From: Flammeovirgaceae bacterium
Lineage (GTDB): Bacteria; Bacteroidota; Bacteroidia; Cytophagales; Cyclobacteriaceae
Length of the DNA stretch: 13,145 nt
NCBI GenBank assembly: GCA_003229495.1
Contig: QIEB01000672.1
Location: 1 to 13,145, forward strand
Direction: 5' to 3'
Each line of letters begins with the position of its first letter. Within the stretch, counting starts at the first letter, position 1. Shown here one piece after another: positions 1-7,093 of the stretch. The notes under the pieces were generated by a model. That model was not told the DNA's origin, did no database searches, and saw only the letters and a list, made by a program, of their open reading frames with translations. The position numbers were made by a program, and so were the translations under genes.

Positions 1-1
1 C

Positions 2-601
2 TTTGCCGACACTCTGGCAAACCGCACCTACGATTTGGACAGCTTACTGGCAATCATAGGCCACAATAAAGGTCTGGCGAAAGGATTTGAGCTGGCCGGC
101 GCCATTGCCTATTCTGCATATCCTCAACTAAAGGAGGTCGAGATTGATATGTTACTCACCCAGAGTGGCCCGCCAATGATGGCTGACATGAATATATGGC
201 GGCTATTCGGCCCCAAAAAGAATCGACAATATCTCATTTTACTAAATGATGCGAAAAATACCTTTTTTGAGCCGATTTTGCTTCGATCACTTCCATTTGA
301 TGCCCAGGTGGGAATTTTAGCTCATGAATTGGGCCATGTGGCCTACTATCATCAGCTGAACCTTTTTCAGATAGGCAAATGGGGACTCAATTATCTGCGG
401 AATGATGAGTTCCATGCTACCCACGAACGGACCACAGACCTGATGTCCGTCTATCATGGACTGGGTAGTCAAATCTATCAATACGCCTATTTTGTCCGCA
501 ATGACCCCAGTTGCAAGGATTTCTACATAAAAGAAAAGAGATTTATGGACAAGTATTATATGACAGATAAGGAACTTTTAGAAGAGATAAACAGGTACTA
601 A
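2..601 (+). CDS. HELGH zinc metallopeptidase-like protein (5' end outside window)
   Basis: The reading frame is open from base 2 with no stop, so the true start is probably left of the window. A TTG at 35 is the first in-frame alternative start but has nothing to recommend it. The zinc-binding, catalytic HELGH motif is at 323-337, in the context ILAHELGHVAYYH. About 30 residues later an ERTTD segment (Glu codon at 425-427) fits the ExxxD third-ligand pattern of gluzincin peptidases such as M48. No signal peptide or membrane segment is visible in the part present, but the N-terminus is missing. The visible 199 residues contain no other recognisable domain. It ends 4 nt from the convergent stop of the next gene. 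Seen: both metal-ligand motifs. Inferred: proteolytic activity; the substrate is unknown. Assignment to a named M-family is uncertain. Confidence 0.75.
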   Translation, partial: FADTLANRTYDLDSLLAIIGHNKGLAKGFELAGAIAYSAYPQLKEVEIDMLLTQSGPPMMADMNIWRLFGPKKNRQYLILLNDAKNTFFEPILLRSLPFDAQVGILAHELGHVAYYHQLNLFQIGKWGLNYLRNDEFHATHERTTDLMSVYHGLGSQIYQYAYFVRNDPSCKDFYIKEKRFMDKYYMTDKELLEEINRY

Positions 602-605
602 TAGT

Positions 606-1577
606 TTAATTAATTTCAAACTTGCTATCTCCTTTATCCCAAAAATAAAACCACATACCAGTCTGTTCCTGAATATCGATCAGGAGGTTATGTGTTTCCA
701 CCGTACGTAATCCTATTTCTTTTCTAAGCTGATTTGATCTGGTCAGGTCATGCTCACTCAAATCAGCAACATAGCCATATGACCCTGTTTCCCGGTTACT
801 TTCAACAGATATAAACCAGTCATCGACAAGGGCAAAGAAAAAGGGTGACAATTCTCCACTTCCAATAGCAGAAAGAAGTATAGGTTTCAGGTGTTGATAC
901 ATGGTATCTTTTTTGCAAAATTCCTGCGAGATTTGATTGCGACGAGCGACAATGCCCCATATCCAGAATTCATTACCGATCAATTTTTCGCCCGGATAAC
1001 CGTCGCTTTCAATGATCTCAAGTAACCGTTTCTGACGCAACTCATTTTTAGGGGCAAACTTTTTCTCGTAATATTTTTGCTGGGCTTTCTCACTAAACCT
1101 GAATATCGCCAAAAGGGCCTTGGACTGATCTTTCCAGCTCATTTTCCTAACTTCCCATCGAAGATCCGAATTAATCCTATGGTTATATATAGCGTACAAA
1201 GAATCGTACTGCCTTTTAATCTGTTTCCATTCAGTTTTGTTTTCACGGAGACTTTTAAGCAACTTGTTTTGTTTAATATCTTTCATTTTCCAGCCACTGG
1301 CAATTCCGGATTTCAGGAGTTCAATGGCTTTTGCTTCATCACCCAAATGCCAGGCAAGTTGAGTTGCCACCTTATAATCTCTTAAGAATACAAATGAATA
1401 GGCGCTAAAGATTTGTTCGTAAACCTCCAGCGCACTTTTAAAGGATTTTTCTGCTATTAATTCTTCCGCTTGTACCACCCTGGTATGGTAGGCCAGATAA
1501 TCCTCTTGGTTATTGGCATAAGTTGCATATGGGGGCAGAAAAATAAGCAACAGAGTAGGTAGTATTAATCTTTTCAT
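606..1577 (-). CDS. Exported hypothetical protein, TPR-like N-terminus and DUF6624-like C-terminus
   Basis: A 323-residue protein with a signal peptide (KR followed by a hydrophobic run, likely cleavage after ATYA near residue 21), so probably periplasmic or secreted. Residues about 33-95 form alternating helices resembling one or two tetratricopeptide units (AEELIAEKSFKSALEVYEQI, then DEAKAIELLKSGI). Residues about 185-300 carry features I associate with DUF6624: a DGYPG turn near 192-196, a helix of the type KPILLSAIGSGELSP at 231-245, and a QLRKEIGL motif near 283-290. The family has no established function known to me. The gene is monocistronic by context: a 146-bp spacer with two phased repeats lies upstream, and the preceding ABC-F gene is on the same strand but unrelated. 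Seen: signal peptide and motifs. Inferred: the DUF6624 relation, from memory of the family pattern. Confidence 0.7.
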   Translation of the reverse strand: MKRLILPTLLLIFLPPYATYANNQEDYLAYHTRVVQAEELIAEKSFKSALEVYEQIFSAYSFVFLRDYKVATQLAWHLGDEAKAIELLKSGIASGWKMKDIKQNKLLKSLRENKTEWKQIKRQYDSLYAIYNHRINSDLRWEVRKMSWKDQSKALLAIFRFSEKAQQKYYEKKFAPKNELRQKRLLEIIESDGYPGEKLIGNEFWIWGIVARRNQISQEFCKKDTMYQHLKPILLSAIGSGELSPFFFALVDDWFISVESNRETGSYGYVADLSEHDLTRSNQLRKEIGLRTVETHNLLIDIQEQTGMWFYFWDKGDSKFEIN

Positions 1578-1651
1578 ACCGGGTTGATAATTGGATAGTT
1601 ATTAGGTGGGATAAAAATAAGAATTAGCCCAGACTGTAATGCTATCATGAA

Positions 1652-1689
1652 AGTTAAAAGATGTTAACCTAATAGTTAAAAGATGTTAA
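1652..1689. repeat. Two perfect 16-bp direct repeats, 22-bp period
   Basis: AGTTAAAAGATGTTAA occurs at 1652-1667 and again at 1674-1689 with no mismatch, separated by 6 bp. The start-to-start distance of 22 bp is about two helical turns. The pair lies 75-112 bp upstream of the ATG of the minus-strand hypothetical gene at 1577. On that strand each unit reads TTAACATCTTTTAACT. A further GTTAAC occurs at 1711-1716. Position and phasing fit a tandem protein-binding site controlling that gene, but the protein is unknown. Confidence 0.6.
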
Positions 1690-1723
1690 AGTAAAATAAA
1701 GAAGGTCCTTTGTTAACTATTTG

Positions 1724-3337
1724 TCAGCTAGCCAAAGCCCCGCTGCTGATGGAGTTCTTGCTGGTCACATATTCATCGAAAGTGCCCAATTTATCAATGA
1801 AACCCTCCGGGTTAATTTCAACAATCCGATTGGCAATGGTTTGCACAAAAGTATGATCATGAGAAGTGAATAAAACGGTTCCCTTGTAGTTTCTCAGAGA
1901 ATTATTAAACGCAGTAATTGATTCCAGGTCAAGGTGATTGGTTGGTTCATCCAATATCAATAAGTTGGGCTCTTGCAACATCATTCTTGAAATCATGCAT
2001 CTCACTTTTTCTCCCCCCGATAAAACATTCACCTGTTTTAAAGATTCTTGACCCGAAAACAACATTTTACCCAGGAACCCACGGATATATACCTCATCTT
2101 TTTCTTTATCACTGTACTGCCTTAGCCAATCAATCAAAGTCTCATTGGTGTTGAAGTAGCTTTCATTTTCATTAGGCAGATAGGCTTTGGTTATGGTCTG
2201 GCCAAACTTAAAAGTGCCTGATCCAGCTGCTTGTTCTCCCACCAACACCTGAAAAAAAGTTGTGATCGCCAGGCTATCTTCACATAAAAAGGCAATCTTG
2301 TCTCCCTTATTTACAAAGAGGTCGATATTTTTAAATAATGATTTGCCTTCATTTTCTTTGCTCAACGACTTAATCTCCAGAATTTGATCACCAGCGGGTC
2401 TGGCCTGATTGAAAATGATTGCAGGGTATTTTCTGGATGATGGTTGAATTTCTTCGATATTTATTTTGTCCAGTAACTTTCTTCTGCTAGTAGCCTGACG
2501 CGATTTAGAGGCATTGGCACTAAATCTTGCAATGAATTCTTGTAATTCCTTCTTTTTTTCCGCCGCTTTCTTGTTGGAGGCACTTCGTTGATTTAAAGCC
2601 AGCTTGCTGGATTCATACCAGAAAGTGTAATTTCCTTTAAATAATTTGATTGATGAGAAATCTATATCAGCTACATAGGTACAAACAGTATCCAAAAAGT
2701 GCCTGTCATGCGAAACAACAATCAGGGTATTCTTAAAATCCATTAGGTAGTTTTCCAGCCAGGTAACGGTATGAATGTCCAGGTCGTTGGTAGGCTCATC
2801 AAGAATCAATACATCCGGATTCCCAAACAAGGCCTGCGCCAGTAATACCCTTACTTTCTGGTGACCATTTAAGTTTTTCATCAATTTTAGATGAAGGCCC
2901 TCTTGGATATTAAGTCCACTTAACAAGACTGCTGCATCTGATTCCGCGTTCCAGCCATCCATTTCTGCAAACTCAGCTTCCAAATCAGATACTTTATTCC
3001 CATCTGCCTCGGAAAAATCAGCTTTGGCGTAAAGGGCTTCTTTTTCCTTCATAATGCTCCAAAGCTTCGAATGGCCCATTATCACGGTATCCAATACCAC
3101 AAATTCATCATATTCGAAGTGATCTTGTCGGAGCACAGCCATTCTTTTACCTGGCTCTATAATAACCTTGCCGGAACTTGGATTAATTTCTCCGGACAAT
3201 ATTTTAAGAAAGGTTGATTTTCCGGCACCGTTAGCGCCAATAATTCCATAACAATTCCTACCGGTAAACTTGATATTTACACTATCAAAAAGTAATCTCT
3301 TACCGTATTGCAGGGATATGCCGTCGGTTGCTATCAT
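1724..3337 (-). CDS. ABC-F family ATPase, YbiT/YkpA-like
   Basis: A 537-residue soluble protein with two ABC ATPase domains in tandem and no membrane segment, as in ABC-F proteins, which act on the ribosome rather than in transport. NBD1 has Walker A GANGAGKST (34-42), Walker B VLILDEPTND (176-185) and H-loop SHD (209-211). The interdomain linker, residues about 245-303, has the basic run FSANASKSRQATSR (272-285) characteristic of YbiT/YkpA-type members. NBD2 has signature LSGGE (439-443), Walker B LLILDEPTNHLD (459-470) and SHD (492-494). Two motifs are abnormal: the NBD1 signature is LNGHQ (156-160), and NBD2 has CEDSLAITT (352-360) where Walker A should be, with no Gly-Lys-Ser/Thr. Length matches the roughly 530 residues typical of YbiT. 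The role is probably translation-elongation rescue or ribosome protection; whether it gives antibiotic resistance cannot be read from sequence. Confidence 0.93.
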   Translation of the reverse strand: MIATDGISLQYGKRLLFDSVNIKFTGRNCYGIIGANGAGKSTFLKILSGEINPSSGKVIIEPGKRMAVLRQDHFEYDEFVVLDTVIMGHSKLWSIMKEKEALYAKADFSEADGNKVSDLEAEFAEMDGWNAESDAAVLLSGLNIQEGLHLKLMKNLNGHQKVRVLLAQALFGNPDVLILDEPTNDLDIHTVTWLENYLMDFKNTLIVVSHDRHFLDTVCTYVADIDFSSIKLFKGNYTFWYESSKLALNQRSASNKKAAEKKKELQEFIARFSANASKSRQATSRRKLLDKINIEEIQPSSRKYPAIIFNQARPAGDQILEIKSLSKENEGKSLFKNIDLFVNKGDKIAFLCEDSLAITTFFQVLVGEQAAGSGTFKFGQTITKAYLPNENESYFNTNETLIDWLRQYSDKEKDEVYIRGFLGKMLFSGQESLKQVNVLSGGEKVRCMISRMMLQEPNLLILDEPTNHLDLESITAFNNSLRNYKGTVLFTSHDHTFVQTIANRIVEINPEGFIDKLGTFDEYVTSKNSISSGALAS

Positions 3338-3353
3338 AATGATCCGAAAATTT

Positions 3354-3377
3354 AAACGGCAAAAATAGCCGTTTTTT
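3354..3377 (+). terminator. Hairpin with T-tract in the ABC-F/AraC divergent spacer
   Basis: AAACGGC (3354-3360) pairs perfectly with GCCGTTT (3368-3374) around a 7-nt A-rich loop. On the plus strand the stem runs into TTTTTT (3372-3377), the form of an intrinsic terminator. No plus-strand gene ends upstream, so it may stop antisense transcription coming out of the ABC-F gene, or act as an attenuator in a long AraC leader. Read on the minus strand it is a leader hairpin 16 nt before the ABC-F ATG, without a U-tract. Confidence 0.5.
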
Positions 3378-3398
3378 CTAATTTTAAGAAGAAAACCT

Positions 3399-3416
3399 TA
3401 AGTTGGTAGTAACTTA
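3399..3416. promoter_or_regulatory. 18-bp dyad, possible operator
   Basis: TAAGTT (3399-3404) and AACTTA (3411-3416) are perfect inverted repeats around a 6-bp centre. The dyad sits 13 bp before the preferred AraC start codon and about 60 bp before the divergent ABC-F start. A TAATTTTA at 3379-3386 resembles the Bacteroidota TAnnTTTG -7 element, which would place the dyad just after a start site for the AraC gene. No bound protein is known, and a 6-bp dyad can arise by chance in AT-rich DNA. Confidence 0.3.
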
Positions 3417-3429
3417 CCATCACAATTTT

Positions 3430-4287
3430 ATGACCCGGGACATCATAGACATCAATGATTTCACAATATTAATAGAGGAATCTACTGCCCAAGAAACTAC
3501 TACTGATTCCTGTATATTTGATGAACCGGTCATTGCGGTGGCCTTTTATGGATCAGGAAATGTAGACTTGACCGTGAAGTATGGTGAAAAGCAAAAAGAA
3601 TTTAATCGCACCAAAGGCATTGCACTTTCCTTTTATGCCGATCAGCAGGTAGAGTTCATTCATACCGTATCTGCAGCAAAACCGCTGGCATGCATCCTTA
3701 TAGCCACAGCTACCAGAAACCTGCATAATTTACCTAATAAGGAAGGGGAGATATTTTCTGAGTTGCTGCATCAGTTGGTCAACCCTGCTGATCACTACGT
3801 AGAAGGACCGCAATTTTACATGACGCCCCAAATGCAAATGGTGGTAGACCAGGTATTTAATATTCAGTATCAGGGCAGGACCAGGATGATGTTTTTCAGG
3901 AGTCAGATGACCACTTTATTGTCGCATTTTTTTGGACACCTGTCCGAAATGAAAGAGGGAGAATTGAAACAGGAAGAGCGTGAACAGCTGTTTCAGGCTA
4001 AAGAGATCCTTTGCCAAAACCTGGAAACACCCCCTTCACTTACCGAGCTTTCCAGACAAATTGGACTGAACAGCTTTAAACTAAAGAGGAACTTTAAAGA
4101 ACTCTTTGGGGTCCCCGTGTTCAAGTACCTGCAAAATGAACGCCTGACCAAAGCCCATGAGCTTTTGCGGAATCAGCAATTGTCCATTCAGGAAGCGGCC
4201 TGGCAGGTAGGATATGATAGCTTGAGCTCCTTTTCCAATGCTTTTGCCAAGAAATTTGGCTTCCGGCCCAGCGAAATAAAACGATAA
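3430..4287 (+). CDS. AraC-family transcriptional regulator, PchR-like
   Basis: From the ATG at 3430 this gives 285 residues. The frame also reaches a TTG at 3403, adding nine residues (MVVTYHHNF), but the ATG is preferred because an added TTG start has no ribosome-site support. The N-terminal part of about 185 residues is a ligand/dimerisation region without a recognisable cupin signature. The C-terminal ~95 residues hold the double helix-turn-helix: first helix pair PSLTELSRQIGLNSFKLKRNFKELFG, second SIQEAAWQVGYDSLSSFSNAFAKKFGFRPSEIKR. The GLNSFKLKRNFKELFG segment is typical of the PchR branch, whose founder regulates siderophore genes. The next gene starts 93 bp downstream, behind two AraC-style half-sites, so that gene is the likely target. 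The effector is unknown, and an iron or siderophore role is not supported by the neighbours. Confidence 0.9.
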   Translation: MTRDIIDINDFTILIEESTAQETTTDSCIFDEPVIAVAFYGSGNVDLTVKYGEKQKEFNRTKGIALSFYADQQVEFIHTVSAAKPLACILIATATRNLHNLPNKEGEIFSELLHQLVNPADHYVEGPQFYMTPQMQMVVDQVFNIQYQGRTRMMFFRSQMTTLLSHFFGHLSEMKEGELKQEEREQLFQAKEILCQNLETPPSLTELSRQIGLNSFKLKRNFKELFGVPVFKYLQNERLTKAHELLRNQQLSIQEAAWQVGYDSLSSFSNAFAKKFGFRPSEIKR

Positions 4288-4291
4288 TACC

Positions 4292-4323
4292 TTTCGAACA
4301 AATTTTGATCCTTTTCGAACAAA
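4292..4323 (+). promoter_or_regulatory. Putative AraC operator: two 11-bp half-sites 21 bp apart
   Basis: TTTCGAACAAA occurs at 4292-4302 and again, identical, at 4313-4323. The 21-bp period is that of half-site arrays bound by one AraC-type double HTH or by a dimer. The proximal copy ends 20 bp before CAGTTTTG (4344-4351), a 7-of-8 match (counting the free positions) to the TAnnTTTG -7 element, so it covers the expected -33 position, where no TTTG is present. This is the arrangement of an activator replacing a weak upstream element. The adjacent upstream gene encodes the candidate binder. Confidence 0.65.
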
Positions 4324-4343
4324 CAGTTCTTTGGAATAGACTG

Positions 4344-4351
4344 CAGTTTTG
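4344..4351 (+). promoter_or_regulatory. Possible -7 promoter element for the NmrA-like gene
   Basis: CAGTTTTG differs from the Bacteroidota TAnnTTTG element by one base. It lies 30 nt before the ATG at 4381, a normal leader length. There is no TTTG at the proper distance upstream; the AraC half-site sits there instead. Confidence 0.4.
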
Positions 4352-4380
4352 TTTCATCAATCATTTAATCGAAAAGGACA

Positions 4381-5247
4381 ATGAATATTATGAAAAACAA
4401 CATTTTAGTACTTGGTGGAAAAGGAAAAACCGGCCGCAAAGTGGCTGAGCGTTTAACCAAATTAGATCAGATGGTCCGCATTGGATCTAGAAGTGAAACC
4501 CCATCATTCGATTGGCAGGATCCATTGACATGGTCGGCAGCCTTGAAAGGTATGGATAAGGTTTACATCACCTTCCAGCCGGACCTTGCAGTACCGGGCG
4601 CTTTAGAAGCCATTGAAGGATTAACTAAAGAAGCCAAAAGATGTGGCATCAAAAAGTTGGTATTACTTTCCGGAAAAGGCGAACGTGAAGCTGAGTTGTG
4701 CGAACAAGTGGTCATCAATTCCGGAATCGACTATACCATTGTGCGGGCCAGCTGGTTCAACCAAAACTTCAGCGAAAGTTTCTTTTTAGATCCCATTTTG
4801 GCAGGACATGTGGCCTTACCTCAGGCCCAGGTCAAAGTACCGTATGTGGACACCGATGATATCGCCGATGTGGCGGTGGCGGCTCTTTTAAATGAGCAGC
4901 ACAATGGTCAGATCTACCAGCTGACAGGTCCCCGGCTCTTGACTTTTGAAGAAGTCATTAAAGAAATAGCAATGGCCACTGGCAGAGACATAGTGTTCAC
5001 CTCCATCTCACTGAGTGCATATACCAAGATGCTGGAAGAATTTGGGGTACCAGCGGATTACATCTGGTTAATCAGCTACCTGTTTTCGGAGGTGTTGGGT
5101 GCCGAAGGAAATGACATAGTGACCCATGACATCGAAAAAGTGTTGGGAAGAAAACCCAAGGATTTTTCTAAGTATGTGCAGGAGGTGGCAGCTATGAGAG
5201 TTTGGAATCCAGTAACAAACGTGCAAGCTGATAAAGTGGTGTCTTAG
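4381..5247 (+). CDS. NmrA-family NAD(P)-binding protein (atypical short-chain dehydrogenase)
   Basis: A 288-residue protein with an N-terminal Rossmann fold: beta strand NILVLGG and glycine motif GGKGKTG (residues 12-18), followed by arginines (R32, R36) suited to binding the NADP phosphate. Later hallmarks of the bacterial NmrA/ergot EasG-like group are FDWQDPLTW, PDLAVPGA, LVLLSGKGE, YTIVRASWFNQNFSE, PYVDTDDIADVAVAAL and QLTGPRLLTFEE. The classical SDR YxxxK pair is absent, as usual for NmrA proteins, so it may be a redox sensor or a reductase of an unknown small molecule. Two starts are possible, ATG at 4381 and ATG at 4390. An AGGA at 4375-4378 is too close to the first and 11 nt from the second, so it does not decide, and family members usually begin near the second. 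It is probably controlled by the upstream AraC protein and is followed by a strong terminator. Confidence 0.88.
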   Translation: MNIMKNNILVLGGKGKTGRKVAERLTKLDQMVRIGSRSETPSFDWQDPLTWSAALKGMDKVYITFQPDLAVPGALEAIEGLTKEAKRCGIKKLVLLSGKGEREAELCEQVVINSGIDYTIVRASWFNQNFSESFFLDPILAGHVALPQAQVKVPYVDTDDIADVAVAALLNEQHNGQIYQLTGPRLLTFEEVIKEIAMATGRDIVFTSISLSAYTKMLEEFGVPADYIWLISYLFSEVLGAEGNDIVTHDIEKVLGRKPKDFSKYVQEVAAMRVWNPVTNVQADKVVS

Positions 5248-5275
5248 GGAAAGACTTGAAATTAGTTGGATTTTG

Positions 5276-5302
5276 AAGGCAAGCATTAGCTTGCCTTTTT
5301 TT
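5276..5302 (+). terminator. Intrinsic terminator after the NmrA-like gene
   Basis: GGCAAGC (5278-5284) and GCTTGCC (5289-5295) form a perfect 7-bp stem with a 4-nt ATTA loop, extendable by A-T pairs at 5276-5277, followed by seven T at 5296-5302. It lies 28 nt after the stop codon and separates the AraC/NmrA unit from the dehydrogenase operon. Confidence 0.9.
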
Positions 5303-5374
5303 AATTAAAATGTCTTCAGAGTACGGAAGCATTGTTAATTTTCAGATATTGCCATGCTTAGCTTATAAAAATAA

Positions 5375-7066
5375 ATGGAAAACGAATTTGACGCAATAGT
5401 TATTGGCTCGGGAATATCCGGAGGATGGGCTGCTAAGGAGCTTTGCCAACAAGGTTTAAAAACATTGGTCCTTGAAAGAGGTCGGGATATCAAACATATT
5501 AAAGATTATCCTACTGCAGATCTCCAGCAATGGCAGCTGCCACATAGGGGGAGCATGCCAAAAGATTTTGTGGACAAGAATCCATTGATTACCAAGTCTG
5601 CTGGATTTGGTGAAGACACTGCACATTTTTTCATTGAAGATGATGACCATCCCTATGTCCAACAGAAACCATTTGATTGGATCAGGGGCTACCAGCTAGG
5701 GGGGAAGTCCCTTATTTGGGGTCGGGCCTGTCAACGATGGAGTGACTATGAGTTCAAAGCTCCAGCCAAGTATGGTTATGGTGCAGATTGGCCAATAGAG
5801 TACCAGGATGTGGTTCCATGGTATTCACACGTTGAAAAATTCATTGGGGTTTGTGGCAATAAAGATGGACTTGATGCTATGCCAGACGGAGAATTTCTCC
5901 CACCGTTTGATCTGAATTGCGTTGAGGAGCATATGCAGCGGACGCTAAATGAGCATTTCCCTGAACGTCATCTCGTCCAGGGTCGATGGGCCATTTTGAG
6001 TGAACCGGCACCCATCCATCTGGAACAGGGAAGGAGGAAATGCCAATGCCGGGACCTATGCATGCGGGGTTGCCCGTACGGCGGTTATTTTAGTTCAGTA
6101 ACTTCAACATTACCGTGGGCAGAAAAAACCGGAAACCTTACTGTAAGACCCTTTTCTGTCGTTCATTCTATCATTTATGATGATGAAACCGACCAAGCTT
6201 CAGGTGTAAAGGTCATCGACACCAATACCGGAGAAGAAATCTTTTTTCGGTCCCGGATAATTTTTGTGAATGCATCTGCTTTGAATACCAGCTTAATCCT
6301 GCTCAACTCAACCTCAAATCGATTTCCGAACGGTCTGGGCAATGATAATGGGTTGCTGGGTAAATTTATTGGATTTCACAATTATAGAGGCAGGGCGAAC
6401 GGAAAAATCAAGGGTTTCGAGGATAAATATTTCTATGGTAAAAATCCCACTGAATGTATCATTGCCAACTTTAGAAATTTGTATAAAAATGATACCGATT
6501 TTTACGGCGGCTACACCATCTTCTCCGGGGCATATCGCAATCGTCGTGATCAGGTTCCTGAAGGGCAGCCACAATTAGGAGCAGATTTCAAACATAATCT
6601 GAGTAAGCCTGGGGATTGGCAGATTTATATGTATATGCAGGGAGAAACCATACTCAAAGAAAGAAATCGAGTCTATCTCAGTAAGGACCAAAAGGATCAA
6701 TGGGGAATTCCGTTGTTGGTTACTGATGTCGATTACCATGAAAATGATGAGAAAATGGTGATTGATTTTCTTGAAGAAAGTCGTAAAATGCTAAGTAAAA
6801 TAGGATGTACGGATATTGTCACCTACGATACAAAACAAGCTCCAGGACTTGATATTCACGAAATGGGGGGAGTAAGAATGGGTAACGATCCTGACACCTC
6901 ATTACTTAATCAGTTCAATCAGCTGCATCAATGCAAAAACGTCTTTGTGACCGATGGGGCATGCATGACCAGCACAGGCAATCAAAGCCCGTCAATCCTA
7001 TATATGGCTTTGACGGCACGAGCTGCCAGCTATGCTGCTGACCAATTTAAAAATGGAGAACTATAA
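5375..7066 (+). CDS. GMC-family FAD sugar dehydrogenase, catalytic subunit with Fe-S cysteine motif
   Basis: A 563-residue flavoprotein. The FAD-binding GSGISGG (11-17) comes right after the start with no signal peptide, and LERGRD (33-38) ends the Rossmann unit. GYQLGGKSLIWGR (105-117) is the second flavin-contact motif. Near the C-terminus HEMGG (His495) and TGNQSP (Asn536) give the GMC catalytic His/Asn pair. Cysteines at 223, 225, 229 and 233 include a C-x5-C-x3-C pattern matching that which binds the [3Fe-4S] cluster in FAD glucose dehydrogenase of Burkholderia, so electrons probably leave FAD through a cluster. The family includes glucoside 3-dehydrogenases, FAD glucose dehydrogenase and fructose dehydrogenase; the exact substrate cannot be decided. 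The next gene, 27 nt downstream, encodes the matching small subunit, whose Tat signal would carry this protein out as a folded passenger. No cytochrome subunit gene is adjacent. Confidence 0.9.
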   Translation: MENEFDAIVIGSGISGGWAAKELCQQGLKTLVLERGRDIKHIKDYPTADLQQWQLPHRGSMPKDFVDKNPLITKSAGFGEDTAHFFIEDDDHPYVQQKPFDWIRGYQLGGKSLIWGRACQRWSDYEFKAPAKYGYGADWPIEYQDVVPWYSHVEKFIGVCGNKDGLDAMPDGEFLPPFDLNCVEEHMQRTLNEHFPERHLVQGRWAILSEPAPIHLEQGRRKCQCRDLCMRGCPYGGYFSSVTSTLPWAEKTGNLTVRPFSVVHSIIYDDETDQASGVKVIDTNTGEEIFFRSRIIFVNASALNTSLILLNSTSNRFPNGLGNDNGLLGKFIGFHNYRGRANGKIKGFEDKYFYGKNPTECIIANFRNLYKNDTDFYGGYTIFSGAYRNRRDQVPEGQPQLGADFKHNLSKPGDWQIYMYMQGETILKERNRVYLSKDQKDQWGIPLLVTDVDYHENDEKMVIDFLEESRKMLSKIGCTDIVTYDTKQAPGLDIHEMGGVRMGNDPDTSLLNQFNQLHQCKNVFVTDGACMTSTGNQSPSILYMALTARAASYAADQFKNGEL

Positions 7067-7093
7067 AATTAGATAGCTCGAGTAAAAATCATT

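Noticed and set aside
1077..1385. 102-residue plus-strand open frame opposite the DUF6624-like gene
   Set aside because: It has no recognisable motif and lies entirely within a minus-strand gene that has a signal peptide and family motifs.
2258..2284. Frameshift or sequencing error causing the missing Walker A in NBD2 of the ABC-F gene
   Set aside because: Conserved residues continue in the same frame on both sides (NKGDKIAF before, FFQVLVGE after), so the change is a substitution pattern and not a shift.
3403..3429. TTG start for the AraC gene
   Set aside because: It only adds nine residues of no family character; the ATG at 3430 is a better start.
6314..6578. Two overlapping open frames, one per strand, inside the GMC gene
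   Set aside because: Both are shadows of a full-length, motif-complete GMC coding sequence.
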